A stretch of 64,000 nucleotides of DNA from Parelaphostrongylus tenuis (Eukaryota > Nematoda > Chromadorea > Rhabditida > Metastrongylidae): NCBI GenBank assembly GCA_019055375.1, contig JAHQIW010005239.1, positions 1-64,000 on the forward strand, in the 5' to 3' direction. The position numbers were made by a program, and so were the translations under genes. Each line of letters opens with the position of its first letter. Within the stretch, counting starts at the first letter, position 1. Of the stretch, positions 46,931-59,252 are shown piece by piece. The notes under the pieces are model-generated. The model had not been told where the DNA came from, searched no databases, and saw nothing but the letters and a program-made list of their open reading frames with translations.

Positions 46931-47255
46931 AGAACATCTGCGCGTAAAACATTAGAAGCCTTTTGGATGCATAGCAAGGGTTCGAAAATGAACTGAGAAG
47001 AGGAGTGCCTCGTGATCACGCGTGACCTCGAATTATACCTCCGGCTGATTTTTCCTGCCCGAGTTAGGCACAGCATACTGATGCACTGACCTTAAGCGGT
47101 TGGTCTTCAATTAAGAATTGATAGACCCAAACATCAAACGGTGAATGTTTTAAAATGAAACTTTTACTATGCGATCCAAAACTCATGTCTGACGTTTTCT
47201 GCAAGGGTTATGAAGGTTTTGGCTTAATGTATTGTGGATCAATGTGATGTTTCCA

Positions 47256-47290
47256 GGCTCCGACGAAGGTGACCCGCCGAAACGTTAGCC
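47256..47290 (+). ncRNA. Penelope-type hammerhead (right), core mutated
   Basis: Stem I GGCT (47256-47259) pairs with AGCC (47287-47290) and GAAA is at 47279-47282, but the core reads CCGACGA instead of CTGACGA (U4 changed), so activity should be strongly reduced. Confidence 0.65.
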
Positions 47291-47399
47291 ACCTCGATTA
47301 TTGTATATTCAAGCTGCATTACTGACTGTTGTTATACGCTTTGTTAATATTCAATGAATAGTATCAATAACACCTCGGAACGGCTAGACAGAAGAAAAT

Positions 47400-48572
47400 G
47401 TTCAGTCTAGTAAGTCTTTAACACGCGTTTGGACCAGAGACCCCGTACGTATTACAAGACACGTCTACGCCCTGCGCTAATGCTCACTATTTTCAGGGTA
47501 AACATCACAAATTAAAATGGGAAATACCTTAATCAATAGGCCCTTGCCAAAGATACAAAGCTGTTATGATTGAGCAAACAAAAATTATAACCTCTTTGTA
47601 GACCGTGAAATCTTTCTTGGCCGGGGTATGTATCTTCAGGGGGTGAGAGCTTCAAAAGGTAGGATGTGACCTCAATCCGTCATTAACACCCCTAACGTTC
47701 TAGTTCTAATTATACTTCTACACGTGCAATATTGTGGATGAGGCCGAAAAGCGCAAACAAGTGTCTTGTAAAGGAAGTGCCGTAATAGATCACATAAAAG
47801 GCTCAAAACATTGTAACAGAATTTATTATTTCGAGCGACATCACAAAAACACTAGGAAAGAAGGGTGTTCAATGTGGTTGAGAAAATGTTTTGCTAATTG
47901 TAAAAAATTGGCAATCATATTAAAGCAAATCTGCATCAACGCGTAATGGAGGACGAAAACGCGAGCAAAACATTTAAACAGCATTCTAACAAGTCCATCA
48001 GCCAAAACCGCAAACAAATAAATCAGTTCGTTTTACGGGTGAGAATTAGCATCTCCATCAACAGTCATGTCGACAATCATGCCACTACTTATACGCAGTC
48101 TGGAGCACACTACAGCTTCTAAATTCATCTTAAGACTATCTCGCAAGCAAGCAACATTCGCAAGAAAAAAGAGTGCTTCTACGTTACGTCGTCAAATATT
48201 TAAGCCGATCTCATTTGCTGGCCAGAGCACTTCATAGGAGTGCTAGTAGTCATTCAAAAGCTTGAATCTCTGGCTACAGTTATTCGCCGCCAATTTTTTG
48301 AAACACCCTTTCATAATGCTGTCGCATCCAAAATACTATTTTGTTCTTCACTCGCATTTCGCCTCCAACTCAAAAATGAGTATAATTCACTTGAAGAACG
48401 AAAAGCATATGAGCAGGTAAAGGATTTTCAGCAGTATAAGAATCTATGATTTTACCTGAAGTTTATGTGGAGGTGGTAGAAAAATTCTTGTTGGGTAACA
48501 ATATTTCATACGAGATTAATCACTCCGCCCCTCCCCGCACCGTGAGTTGGCTGGTAGACCAGGTCGCCGAGA
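47400..48572. other. End of palindrome 2 spacer, unassigned
   Basis: No gene recognised. About 48240-48370 (ATTCAAAAGCTTGAATCTCTGG...) is a diverged relative of 35430-35560, a dispersed repeat. A plus frame at 47734-47946 looks unremarkable. Confidence 0.4.
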
Positions 48573-49439
48573 AAGTTCATAACTTAGAAAGATGTAAAAT
48601 AAGGTCACAGCGATGACTCATTCTTGAGTCAATCTGACAAATATAATCAAAGGAAATCGCGATCAAGATTTGCCAATAAGGTAGTCGCATGAGCTACAGC
48701 GTAGCTCGATAGTAAGCTACAACACTATGCGTTACAATTGCAGCAACTAATGTTGTTTTATCGACAAATTTTTTCACCACATTGAAAAGAACTTTAAGCA
48801 GAAACGCATGATTTTGATTCTAGGAAGAATTTTCTACCCGATGAGACGTTTCTCGCACTTTTAGCGGTTTATACTCCCGGTAAAAATGAAGGGGTAGGGC
48901 TAGTGTGAAAAAAACCTTATTCTGTATGCTACAAAGTGATAGAAAGGTGTTTTAGAACACTGGCGACGGTGGTAGTAACCAGAGATTCAACCTTTTGAAT
49001 GATTTCCAACACTTCTATGAAAAGTCCCTCTCCAGCAAATAAGATTGATTTCCTTCCATTCATTCAGAGTCGCTGAACTGGTGTTAGCCTGATTGGAAGG
49101 ATAGCAGCATAGACTTAGTAGAAAAGTGAGTCATCATTGTAGTCATTGTAAAGGTCGGATGTGCATTCAATCATCGCAAACGAAGATAACAAATTTAAGA
49201 CGAATGCATGGCACATTCGTAAGAAAATGATCTACGCTAACAGCTTATCCTTTATTCTTTTGAAAAGATTCCAAAGCAAACACTAACACAAATCAGACAC
49301 GAATGATGACCCGACAAAAACATTTGCTACATACAATAGTAGATGGTGATGTGCTTGTATCGATGTAGCATATGGCTCAGGGTCAACGGACGAATTATAA
49401 TCTGTAAGAATGATTGAAGTCACGAAGCCTGCTACGTCA

Positions 49440-49486
49440 GAGACATACAAGTGTTTCTAAGGTATCGCCCTTTTCATCAGTGGCGC
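49440..49486 (-). ncRNA. Hammerhead-like motif E3
   Basis: Inverted copy of E2 (34960-35006), with the same damaged stem III. Confidence 0.45.
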
Positions 49487-50409
49487 AGGCCTCAAACTGA
49501 ACCGTTCCATTATAGAAGAATTGGGAGACGTATGTGTGATGGCATATGAGATTGTGTTATCACCACCACTTCAGTCGATGTATTGCGGCTAGTAGATACA
49601 AACTGACCCATCTCATCGACTTTTTTTCCTACAGATCGTATTTAATGTTTATAGCTAGATTAAAAACAGGGTTTAGTGCACGCAGGCCAATGATAAGTAA
49701 GAAGAGCGAGACCTGCGAAAGGAGAATGGTTCTAATGTAACAACCTCGGTAAGGCTTTAACCATTCAAAAAACCATACTGAATGTTATAGCAAGGTTAAT
49801 AGACAGGCAATGAGGTGGATCAACGGGCGAAATCTCGACAGAAACGGTTTATATGGCAGACGCCTAGATCGATTTTGAGATGAACTAAAGCGGGAGCTTT
49901 GTATGGAACAGTGAAAATGAAGCAAACTGAGGAGAATAATATATTATAGGTAAAGTGTGCACAGCGCAGTTACAAAGCGTCTCACTGGATCAACACTTAG
50001 ATACGTAAACTACATATCTTGCGGAGCCAACACGAGATTAGCAACAGTTGTAGAAAAAGGTAAAATAGACTATTCGTATGATTCGGTAACTTTGATGTAC
50101 TCGGTTAGCGAAAAATTCCCCACACATTTTCGTTTATGCTCATTATTTTTCATGGATGCAAGCTTTCGGATTTTGCTTAATTTTAGAGCAGATTCTCGCG
50201 GTTATTTTGATATATACTATATAGTGCATCTACATTCGCCTTAAGACGATATTGTTCCGAGAAAAAAAGAACGATTTTTGAAGATAGGAGAGCTTTCCTC
50301 GCGTTAAGGCAACACTTATACCTAAGCAGCACTCGTGTGCCATCAGCGACCGTTTTTGCGCTCGAGAGGATTCCGTCTTATAAGAAATGTGTAGGTGTGG
50401 TAATCTAGA

Positions 50410-50690
50410 ATGATTATCAGCCCCTTTGGGACCTTGGGGCACCCACTCTGCCTCTCTTACACCCAACGTGAGAACGCAATGATTGCATTATTGTATTATT
50501 CCAACTGTATTATTGTTGTCATTTTCCTATTTATAACAACATGATAAATTTATATTTAACATAATATAGGAAAGAAATGACAATAATACAATTGAAATAG
50601 TGAGATATTAGAATCAATGTGTTCTCAAGTTGGGAGTTAGAGATGCAGGGAACGTGGGTTAACAGTCGCGAAAGGGGCAATATCGATGAC
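50410..50690. repeat. Palindromic MITE-like element (Q3)
   Basis: Inverted copy of 33762-34030. Confidence 0.6.
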
Positions 50691-50961
50691 GAATACGACA
50701 TCCGGTTCATCCATATCTTCAGGTTAGCGCTATGAAAGGTGAGAGTTTTAAAGCTACCAAGAAACGCTTGTCTCCACAAATGCTCAAACTAAAACGTCAT
50801 CGTGAGGCCCAGCCAGTGAGCAATCAAGTGCACAAGACGCTGGCTTAGGTGAAGGCTTCACCTGACATAGAGTGTAAAGCGTACGTCGTCGATGACTCTC
50901 TATAAGGAGCGTAAGGCTCCCGACAAATTGACTATAAAAAGATCGACAGACGACGGGTTCT

Positions 50962-51004
50962 GCCCAGCTGACGAGTCTGTAAAAACGAAACACGTGTATC
51001 GGGC
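50962..51004 (+). ncRNA. Hammerhead motif B4
   Basis: Inverted copy of B3: CTGACGA 50968-50974, GAAA 50987-50990, palindromic ACACGTGT, H17 A998, weak stem II. Expected cleavage 50998/50999 if active. Confidence 0.6.
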
Positions 51005-51151
51005 TGTACAAGAACCCTTACCAGACCACATGACAAGTTGGCCCAAACAATAATGAAAGACTACATTTTTACCCATTAAATCTTGAGGTTATTATGGCAT
51101 CCTTCCGTCTATTCATGAAAGGTCACGGATGATAGGATCTATCATGCTATT

Positions 51152-51734
51152 ACGTAGTTCCATAAGTTTTAGCAGTAAGGTGAATAAACACCGAATCTAT
51201 CAGTAAGAAATAATTAAAATTACACGATGTTAGCAACGTTCAATCACGCATTTTTTGAAAACATTTTGGTATACACCTCGCCTATACTTACTTCAAAACG
51301 GAGCCGTCGTGATAACAAACTTGTTTGTTATCTATGCACGAAAAACGCCTCGGGTAGTATTTTAGTGAAGCGGAGCGCAAGATTAATGAAGCTTGGATCG
51401 ATGATACGGTTGCAGAAAAGATGACAAACAAGTGGCTTGCAAAGTCAGAGTTGGAGAGAACAGTCAGGATGATCAGTCGCGCTCGAGCCGCCCACACAAA
51501 GTTCCGATATTTTTACGCCATTCTCCACTGGCACTTTCCTCAATGCGCCAATCGAGTAGCAGGCGAATTCGTTTCCAAGGCAGCTCCATCTTAGAGCAAA
51601 TGCAGTCAAAATGTGTGCTCAAACGCTCACAAGAAAATGCGTGATTGATTTGATACTAAGGCCATTCAATTTCAACTTTTTCTAGTCAATAAAATTGGTA
51701 TTTATTGCTTAAGTGCTAAAATTGGGGCACGTCC
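51152..51734 (+). mobile_element. Mariner-like remnant (Q3)
   Basis: Inverted copy of 32711-33293. The helix-turn-helix-like translation is on the plus strand here (frame near 51365-51440, INEAWIDDTVAEKMTNKW). Confidence 0.55.
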
Positions 51735-51807
51735 TATAAAGTACAAGATACATTGTAGTGAAGTTGTTTGTTGATGAGAGGCAATTAAACCTAGACTAAC
51801 GTTTTAT

Positions 51808-52038
51808 TTAATCATAAATTTTGCATGCACATCGAGGTAACTGATCAAGAGAACAATGAGTATGTTCTTCATCAGTGCCAAGCTTCTTGTACAGTTTGAA
51901 CACTATTGCCTTGACATCTGTGTAACCTTGAGCTGGTGTAAGGAATGTCGCTTGATCAATGCGTATCTAAACTTTTTCAGCCAACCGGACTGCTAGTACA
52001 CGACTTGACTCTTGCTCCATCAGTTCATGGCGATCCAC
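51808..52038 (-). pseudogene. Cytospin-like terminal exon (Q3)
   Basis: Reverse copy of 32408-32638, including the premature TAG (51969-51967) and AATAAA. No other cytospin exon lies in Q3 because the palindrome boundary cuts upstream of it. Confidence 0.65.
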
Positions 52039-53974
52039 CTAAAAGCTGGTGTCACGTTGATCTCCGTAACATGTTATGGGTTTGGTCACTCAACTATACT
52101 GTTTTCATGCGCAAAGTAACTAAGAATATTGAAGAATTTCAATGTTCTTACTGCTTTTTCGCAGTGCTATGGTGTCCCAAATATACCCAAAAGAATTCAG
52201 TGGGTGAGTGGAAATCCGCCCTTTAAAGCGAGTTTATCTCGCATTGCACCTATGTCTATAACAGGCGTGATCGGGTAAGCAATATCGGTGGTTGTTTGAG
52301 GGATGATAGCTATAATATGGATATTGAAGGATGATGTGTGATAGCAAAACGGTGCCTCGGTGGGGTAGTGATAGGATTTTTTCACCTTCGAGTCAGTTTT
52401 GACCCGACTCACAGTTTTTTTCGCTGCGCAATTCTCAGTACAATCAGCATTACATTTATATCTTCGCTTGTTTGAGGATTTGAACTTCTTCACAAACGTC
52501 GCAAAGTAATTCTCAAGCGCACGTCCTTAAAATCTCGAGAACAGCCAGGCTGCTGCGCTTGGTAGGTCGCTCGTTATTGTTTGCCGAGGAGTGATGGGAG
52601 GTTGTGAAATCGATTACGTTCTAATCCGCGCGGAGCATAACTAACCACGCTGTCATAAGTCACAAACCCCAAGAAATTTATATAGAAAATACTTATAACA
52701 CCAAAAGTTCATCATTAATCGGTTACTCAAGGACACGGATTTGATTTTAATCGTATCATACTAGAAGTGATTTCAGACAAATTTCTGCTGTTTTTGCTGT
52801 CAACTTGAATATGCAGAGGGACCACCTCTTAGTATGGTCAGATCGTCCCTTTACACATTACCAATCCATGTCGATTTTGTACCAAACTCGCAATTTTCCG
52901 GACTGCGCCGCTTGCAAATATTTATCAGTTCAGCACCTTCAAAATAGCATCTAATCCGATCTTTGTTGTACTGGACGCCGTTCAGTTTCCACTGCCCCTA
53001 CTTTCGTACCTGTGAACAACAAATCCGCCATTTTAAAGGAGTTTTTGTGGAGCCCCCTTCTTTTATTGTAAATTTCGTACTATAAATGAGTTGTTCCTGG
53101 CGCTTTGAAAAAGATTCTTCGCTTCTATTGCCTTATTTATCTTGTCTTTATATTCTATTATACTCCATGCTCTTCCCAATATCATCCCATATTGTGGCTC
53201 TATGTACTACTTTGATATAGGGAAAAAACACTCGTCAACATTGAAATCATGCAGCTGTCAGCAGTCACTGAAAGTGAATAAGTTATCCAATGAATATTAC
53301 GATGTTTGCCTTTTATTTTTTACAACGCCTCATTCCATGCAATTTCCAGAAGTCATCATAGGAACTGATTGACACAGAACGGCGAATGCTTTCCAGAAAT
53401 GATGCTACACACATCGTGCGACGCCAGTTCGTAGAGACAGCCATTTCTGCCCCTCATCATTGATTGCGCTTCTTCAACGGCAGTAGTGATTATCTTCTTA
53501 TGGACAACGGCCTCCACAATACGTTAGAAAGGTTAGCGACTGATCAAAACAAGTACAGCAATCCTGGGAATGAATTTTGCTGGACATAAATAATCCCCCG
53601 AGAAATGGCACCTGTATGTCCGATACCGCCCAATTCCGAAACTGCAGCAAGACGTCTATAGTAGTCACATTTCGCGAGTGTGCTTGATCTGTTTCACCGA
53701 TCAAGGGCGAGTCAAACAGCCTCGTAGTTTCTGAAAATTTCTCAACGAGGGAGATATATAAGGTCATTAACACGATCAACCGTCTGGCAAGATATTTTTT
53801 CACTACATAAATGCCATGAAATCTGTGAAATCCATTTGATGTTTAACTCTCTTTCGAATAATCACGTATATGCGAAACCATGTCATCTTAACACTTGAAC
53901 TTCGGAGGCGGGAGTGAGCTGATTCCAACTCATTTTATTTGTGCTCGTTTATTTTGTCGCATCAAGGACTTTTG

Positions 53975-54045
53975 CCTTTAATCTGCTTGAACCATCATCT
54001 TGATCGCTGAAATCTACATCACTAACCACTCGGCCACAGCCCCAC
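53975..54045 (-). repeat. tRNA-like SINE head
   Basis: Minus strand GGGGCTGTGGCCGAGTGGTTAG (A box, near 54045) and GGTTCAAGC (B box, near 53985), resembling a tRNA with a Ser/Leu-like D arm, but it does not fold into a full acceptor stem. Confidence 0.45.
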
Positions 54046-54524
54046 TTTATAAGATACACAAGTCGGCAAATGTACTCGCCAGCATTCAGTTCTTTTTTCT
54101 TCTATAACAGAGTGTTTTGCCACTTTGCCGTTCGTAAGCTGGTGCAATTTAAGTGCTCCTTTTTCCGCAACGAGAAGAGCGAATGTATATAAAGCTGCTT
54201 CGCATTTGAGAAATCTTGTACTGTTAGAATGTTTTGGAGGAATATACCAAAGATCACATCAAATGCTTGTTTGTTCGTTATTTCTAATTTCTAATAGTAC
54301 CCTGATATCCAAGAATGCTGAGTGATGCAAAATGTTTGGCCCCAGGTGGCAGTTGAAAAGGCGTTTCACTCATAGGGTGCTCGCATGCTACCACTGCACC
54401 AAAGTCATCTCTCTAATACCATTTTCTTCAGAGCCATATATGCTTACCACACAAAACACACCGTTCTCTGGCTGCTAACATCTACAGCGCCTTATATCGA
54501 AGAGAGAGTGGTAATAGAGCACTG

Positions 54525-54600
54525 GCTTTGATGGTGTAGTGCTAGCACAAGCCCCGGTTGAAAGCCAGGTTCAATTTCCGCCTGGAGTGAAACGTTTTGA
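54525..54600 (+). repeat. tRNA-like SINE head or pseudo-tRNA
   Basis: A box TGGTGTAGTGCTAGCA at 54532 and a degenerate B box (GGTTCAATTTCC) near 54569. The T-arm flanks CCAGG and CCTGG pair. No convincing anticodon arm. Confidence 0.45.
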
Positions 54601-54889
54601 AATTCACTCATTGTCTTTGGACATATAATTATAGAATTATATCATTGCTGTAATATCAGTAAGGAAAAGGAAATTTATAGGGTTATGCGTTGACAGTTTC
54701 GTCTGAAATGTTGGAAATTTGAACAATGGAATATCTTTAAAAATTTCAGAAGCGCGTTTAACTCTCCACCTACCCATCTCTTCTATATTCAAATAAATAA
54801 CTGAGACAAATATCTTCAAAAGCTAAGTGTACACGTAGTTGATGAAGTTATTCTCTTTGTCAGATCGATTATTTTGCTATACTTTCATG

Positions 54890-55455
54890 AGTTTTGGAAT
54901 TATAGCAATGAACACCAAATTTATTAACCAAAACTAGTCAAAAGTGCACAATTTTGGCACCACCAAATTGCACAATATTGGCGTACACTTGCCTATCGCT
55001 TCTTTGAATTGGAACTGTTTTGAAAAAAATTCGCTTGCTACATACACGAATGGCGCGCAGGGGAAATCGCTAGTAAGCGGCGCGCAAGATTAATGGAGCT
55101 TGGGGTGACGATATGGTTGCGGAAAGGACGTTCAAGAAGTGGCTCGCAAGTTCAAAGCTAGAGAGAACAGTCTGAAAGATAGGTTATACTCGGGCGTTTA
55201 CAGGAAGCCCCATTTATTTCACTCGCCGCTTCGCTAGCATTTTCTCCTACGTGCTATTCGTGCATAAGTAGTAAGCGAGTTTTTTCCCATTACAAATTCT
55301 TTTCAAAGCAAGTATGGACAAGTTGTATAGCTTAGTGTAAGCAAGAAAATACGAAATTGAAAGACACCAAAGTCACACCGTTTCAATGACATGTGGTCAA
55401 TAAATTTGGTGTTCATCGTTTTAGTGCTAAAACTTTGGAGCGACCTAGTATACCG
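54890..55455 (+). mobile_element. Mariner-like remnant
   Basis: Right end near 55450 is a mariner-type terminus (inverse of CTAGGTCGCTCCAAAG, then TTTTAGCACTAAAAC). Near 55075-55195 a helix-turn-helix-like translation (ARKIN..WG.DMVAERTFKKW) is related to the element at 13929-14509. The left end is truncated. Confidence 0.5.
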
Positions 55456-55459
55456 TATA

Positions 55460-56620
55460 GTTCAGGTTCCAGACGAACTGGAAATTCCTGTTAGTGACAT
55501 CCAATAAGGTTCTGCACTTGCGTGAATACGCAAACTTCTATAATGTTCATAAGAATGCTATGGAAAGCAAGATATCGAGCAACATCTGCTCCAGTAGGTA
55601 CATCCTCGATGTCATGTATGTAACTTCAGACGTTATTTTTTCTTTCTATTCTAGGAAATATACACAACTGATAAAAGCTTTTTGTGCGATTCATAATCGT
55701 CTACTTATGAGGGGTAGGTGAAAAGCTGGTAGCCAAATCAGCAATCTAAGAAGAAGGAACAGGGAGGGGGTGGGCAACAATTCAGTGGCTCGTCGCGGGT
55801 TTGGTCCCCCACGGCCCTCATCACCTCCTGAAATCAATACCAAACTAATGCGGGACGCCCAACCTGCTTATCCTCGAGATCATAGAGAAATGTGCTCAAC
55901 CGTCACCTACGACGTTCATGAAGGGGGTGAAATCCTCAAAGAAGCGAGGAGACGAATCTGATGTTTGGGTTACTGGATCCCACGCAATAAAAAAGCTTGT
56001 GATGTGCGTTAAATAATGGGATGAAGTAGAAGTAAAAGAGTCGATAATTCCTTTGACATTTTCTGTAGTTTCATGCTAAATTTACTGTTTGGTTTGCCAA
56101 CCATAGTGCTTCATTCTAAATGATGTCTACAGTGGTAGTGAGTGATGCATGCCTTACCTCTTTGGGCATGGAGCGCGCTGTTTTGGGCACTCTGCTATCT
56201 AAAGGGTTTTTTCGTCGTACTAAGCTCTCTCACTATACTTTCAGTAGCTTTTCGGTAGCTTGAGGACCGGCGAATTTGACACAATGCTTGGTCAATGAAG
56301 AGGCCTTCTTGGCGCTCTGTAGTATCGAAAAGAAAATTGCATTCTATTTTCGGAGTGCTTTGCTTGCTCAGCTAGGGCTTGTGGAAGGCCTTTCGTTGAA
56401 ATCGCGGTAGCCATTCGATAGGCTGAAAATGGTTAACATCAGATTTGCGTCTCAAAGACCCTTCAGAGTGTGGTGTACGAAACGAAGAAAAGTTTACGTT
56501 GCACACTTGCAGTGGTTACATTGAGAATTAAACATCATAGCGAGTTTTTGGTAGTATGGTATAGCATGAAAAATTATTTTTTTTGCCATTACGGGGACAA
56601 GATCTAAGTGGAAACGTCCA
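55460..56620. other. Centre of the inverted-repeat element, unassigned
   Basis: Short frames only. About 56395-56450 matches a dispersed repeat also near 43570 and 63290 (CCATTCGATAG). Confidence 0.35.
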
Positions 56621-57872
56621 TTCAATAGAAAAATCGCAGCAAAAGTCCTTAATTCGGCAAAATAAACAAGCACAAGAAAATAGGTTGGAATCGGGTCACT
56701 CCCGCCTTCGAAGTTCAAGTGTTAAAATGACGTGGTTTCGCATTAACGTGACTACACAGAAGAGCAGCTAAAATTTACCTGAATTTCAGAGATACATCAT
56801 GGCATTTGTGCTGTAAGAAACATTTTGTTGCCCCAAATCGTTGATCATGTTGATCACTTTATAAATTTCCCTCGTTGAAAGATTTTCAGAAACTACGAGA
56901 CCGCTTGACCCGCCGTTGGTCGGTGAAACAGATTAAGCACACTTGCAAAATGTTACTCCAATAAATGTCATGCTGCAATTCCGGAAGTGGGCGGTATCGC
57001 ACATATAGGTGCCATTTCTTGTCGGAGTCTTATCTTGGTTCATAAAAGTTTATTTCCAGACTTTTTGTAGCCAGCTGGTAGCATATCTAGCGGACTGTGA
57101 AGGCCGTTGTCCACAAGAAGTTGTCTTATTAAAAATTTCTCACTCAGTTTGTCATTTTCATCGAAACACTGTCGCTGTTGGAAAAAATGCAGTCATTGAT
57201 GAGGAGCAGAATTGGCTGCCTCCATCAGTTGGCATCGGATACTGTGCGTAGCATCATTTCTGGAAAGCATTTCAGTGTTCTCCGTTGATCCATTCCTTAC
57301 GATGACTTTTGGGTATTGCATGGAATGAGGCGATGTGAAAACTAAAAGGCAAAAATCGTAATATTCATTGAATAACTTATTCACTTTCAGTGACTGCTGA
57401 CAGCTGCATGATTTTAATGTTGACGAGTGTTTTTTCCCTATATCAAACTTGTACATAGACCCAGATTATGGGAGGATATTGGGAAGAATATGGAGTATAG
57501 AAGAATATAAAAACAAGATAAAGAAGGCAATGGAAGCAAGAATCATTATCAATGCGCCAGGAACAACCCATTTATAGTACGAAATTCACAATAAAAAAGG
57601 TGGCTCTACACGAACTCCTTTTAAATGGCGGATGTGTTGTTCACAGGTACGAAAGTAGGGACAGCGGAAACTGAACGGCGTCCAGTACACAACAAGTTTA
57701 GATTAGACGCTATTTTGAAGGTGCTGAGATGAGAAATCTTTGCAAGCGGCACAGTCGGGAAAACTGCGAGTTTGATACGAAATCAACAGTGGATGGGTAA
57801 TGTGTAAGCGGACAATCTGACCATACCAAAAAGTGGTCCCTCTGCATATTCAAGTTGCACAGCAAAAACAGC

Positions 57873-59080
57873 AGAAATTTAGATTTCCGTCGCCCAATAA
57901 GAATATGTCACCTCTTTTATATAATCGCCTGACTGGCCGCGTCGTATTGCGCATCTTTCAGGAGACGGTAAATTTGTGCCAGGCTGGTAATAGACTTGTG
58001 TTAGTGGATAGCAGCACTGACTCTATGCATCGGTAGGCTACTGCCAGCCATTGTAAAGGCCAAACATGCTTTCAATCATTTCCAACGAAGTCAAAAATTG
58101 AAGAACATTGCATGGCGCATCTCTCAAAGAATGATTAACGCCGCAGCCTTCTCCTTTGGATCTTCCATTGCGATGCTGAAGTGATGAGGTGGATTTATAA
58201 GTACCAAAGCTAACATCATTTCGTGTCCAATCTTTCATCATTAGATCTAATAGTTTAGGCGTAGTAAGCCGAAAAAAATGACGATGTTCAGCCACACCAG
58301 TGTCAAGCATTATGCTCGTAACAAAGAGGAAAGTTTGATTTATTAAGACATCAGCAATCATACCGAAGAAGCATTATTCTGGTGTTTTCAAGTAGACTTG
58401 TGACATCGCTACAGTAGTATTATTGCCTGATAGTAATTCTCAATGCTACTTTCGAGGAAACAATCATAAAATTGGATTTTGAAGCTGGGTTTTCGACACT
58501 GCCAGCACACTAGCAAATAATAGGGTAACATGGATGCATTCTGACATATGACCGTTTCATCTAAACGAAATTTCTTCAACTCGTTTTTCGATCACGTTAG
58601 TGTTCGAGACACGAGCCTTGAAGAATGAAAGGCAGAAGAAGAATGTCAGTGGACAAATATGTGCTTTGCTAGTGCAACTCTGCAGACTCCAATGCTTCAT
58701 TCCCAAATCATGACATTTACTACGACCTCAGATCGGACAGTGGTAACTCATTAATACAATGCGATAATACGTGTAAAGTCGAGTTCCACAGTTTTTCAGA
58801 TTTACCCAGCTTCTGATCTCTTCGACGTTGTGGAATTGCAATTAGATGTGCCTTGGAAAACTTTCCCAGTTCATAAATGTTGTGAAAAATCCTAAGGTGA
58901 AGATCTGGGAGCACTCTAGTAGTATTGTTTTCTTAATTCCATGGACAGTAAACTTGATCAACAATAAGGGAGATATACGAAGAGTAGCGAATACTTAAGC
59001 AGCAGCCGAACCAACTTGAAAACCCGGCGATCTCACTGAACATTAGGTGCGAAGTAACAAATCGAATGAACGAGCTGCTA
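57873..59080. other. Unassigned with partial SINE
   Basis: About 58010-58150 matches the SINE body in plus orientation (GCATGGCGCATCTCTCAAAG is the inverse of the SINE start). A 64-codon minus frame at 58914-58720 looks mildly coding but is unrecognised. Confidence 0.35.
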
Positions 59081-59209
59081 GAATCCAAAGAATATCATGT
59101 CTTTCGATTCGTGTTTTATTAAGACCACAGCTCAAAGATTCAATATGCCTGATAATCATTTCTTGAGCCACGCAAGTCAGTGGTCTGTCAATGAGGGCTG
59201 ACTTATAGA

Positions 59210-59252
59210 GCCCGATACACGTGTTTCGATCTTGCGATCTCGTCAGTCGGGC
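59210..59252 (-). ncRNA. Hammerhead ribozyme C1, fully paired
   Basis: Minus strand: stem I GCCCGA/TCGGGC 6 of 6, core CTGACGA (59246-59240), stem II GATC/GATC closed by the GNRA tetraloop GCAA, GAAA (59227-59224), stem III palindrome ACACGTGT, H17 A (59216). Expected cleavage 59216/59215. The strongest stem II in the window. Confidence 0.85.

Larger units (their letters stand above)
45406..47400 (+). mobile_element. Penelope-like retrotransposon, 5' incomplete
   Basis: Carries a Penelope-type reverse transcriptase followed by a GIY-YIG endonuclease and a hammerhead at the 3' end. Both outer ends of the pair (44440-44620 and 47230-47400) are inverted copies ending in TCGATAACACCTCGGAACGG-like sequence, so the whole 44440-47400 block is an inverted dimer. 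Confidence 0.8.
48573..52785. repeat. Q3: right arm of palindrome 2
   Basis: Reverse complement of 31611-35873 with very few differences by eye. Ends at the start of the next inverted-repeat element. Confidence 0.9.
52791..57872. mobile_element. Element with ~1.2 kb terminal inverted repeats
   Basis: 52791 to about 53995 is repeated inverted at about 56625-57872. Ends are AAATTTCTGCTGTTTTTGCTG and its inverse. Both arms hold a frame beginning FDIGKKHSSTLKSCSCQQSL (53205 plus; 57456 minus), which could be a remnant of an encoded protein. Identity is moderate, with several indels. No clear target-site duplication. The 2.6 kb centre contains only tRNA-like scraps and a mariner remnant, so no transposase is identified. 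Confidence 0.65.

Noticed and set aside
58038..58361. 107-codon minus frame as a gene
   Set aside because: Its 3' portion is SINE body translated in reverse, and the remainder has no domain or splice support.
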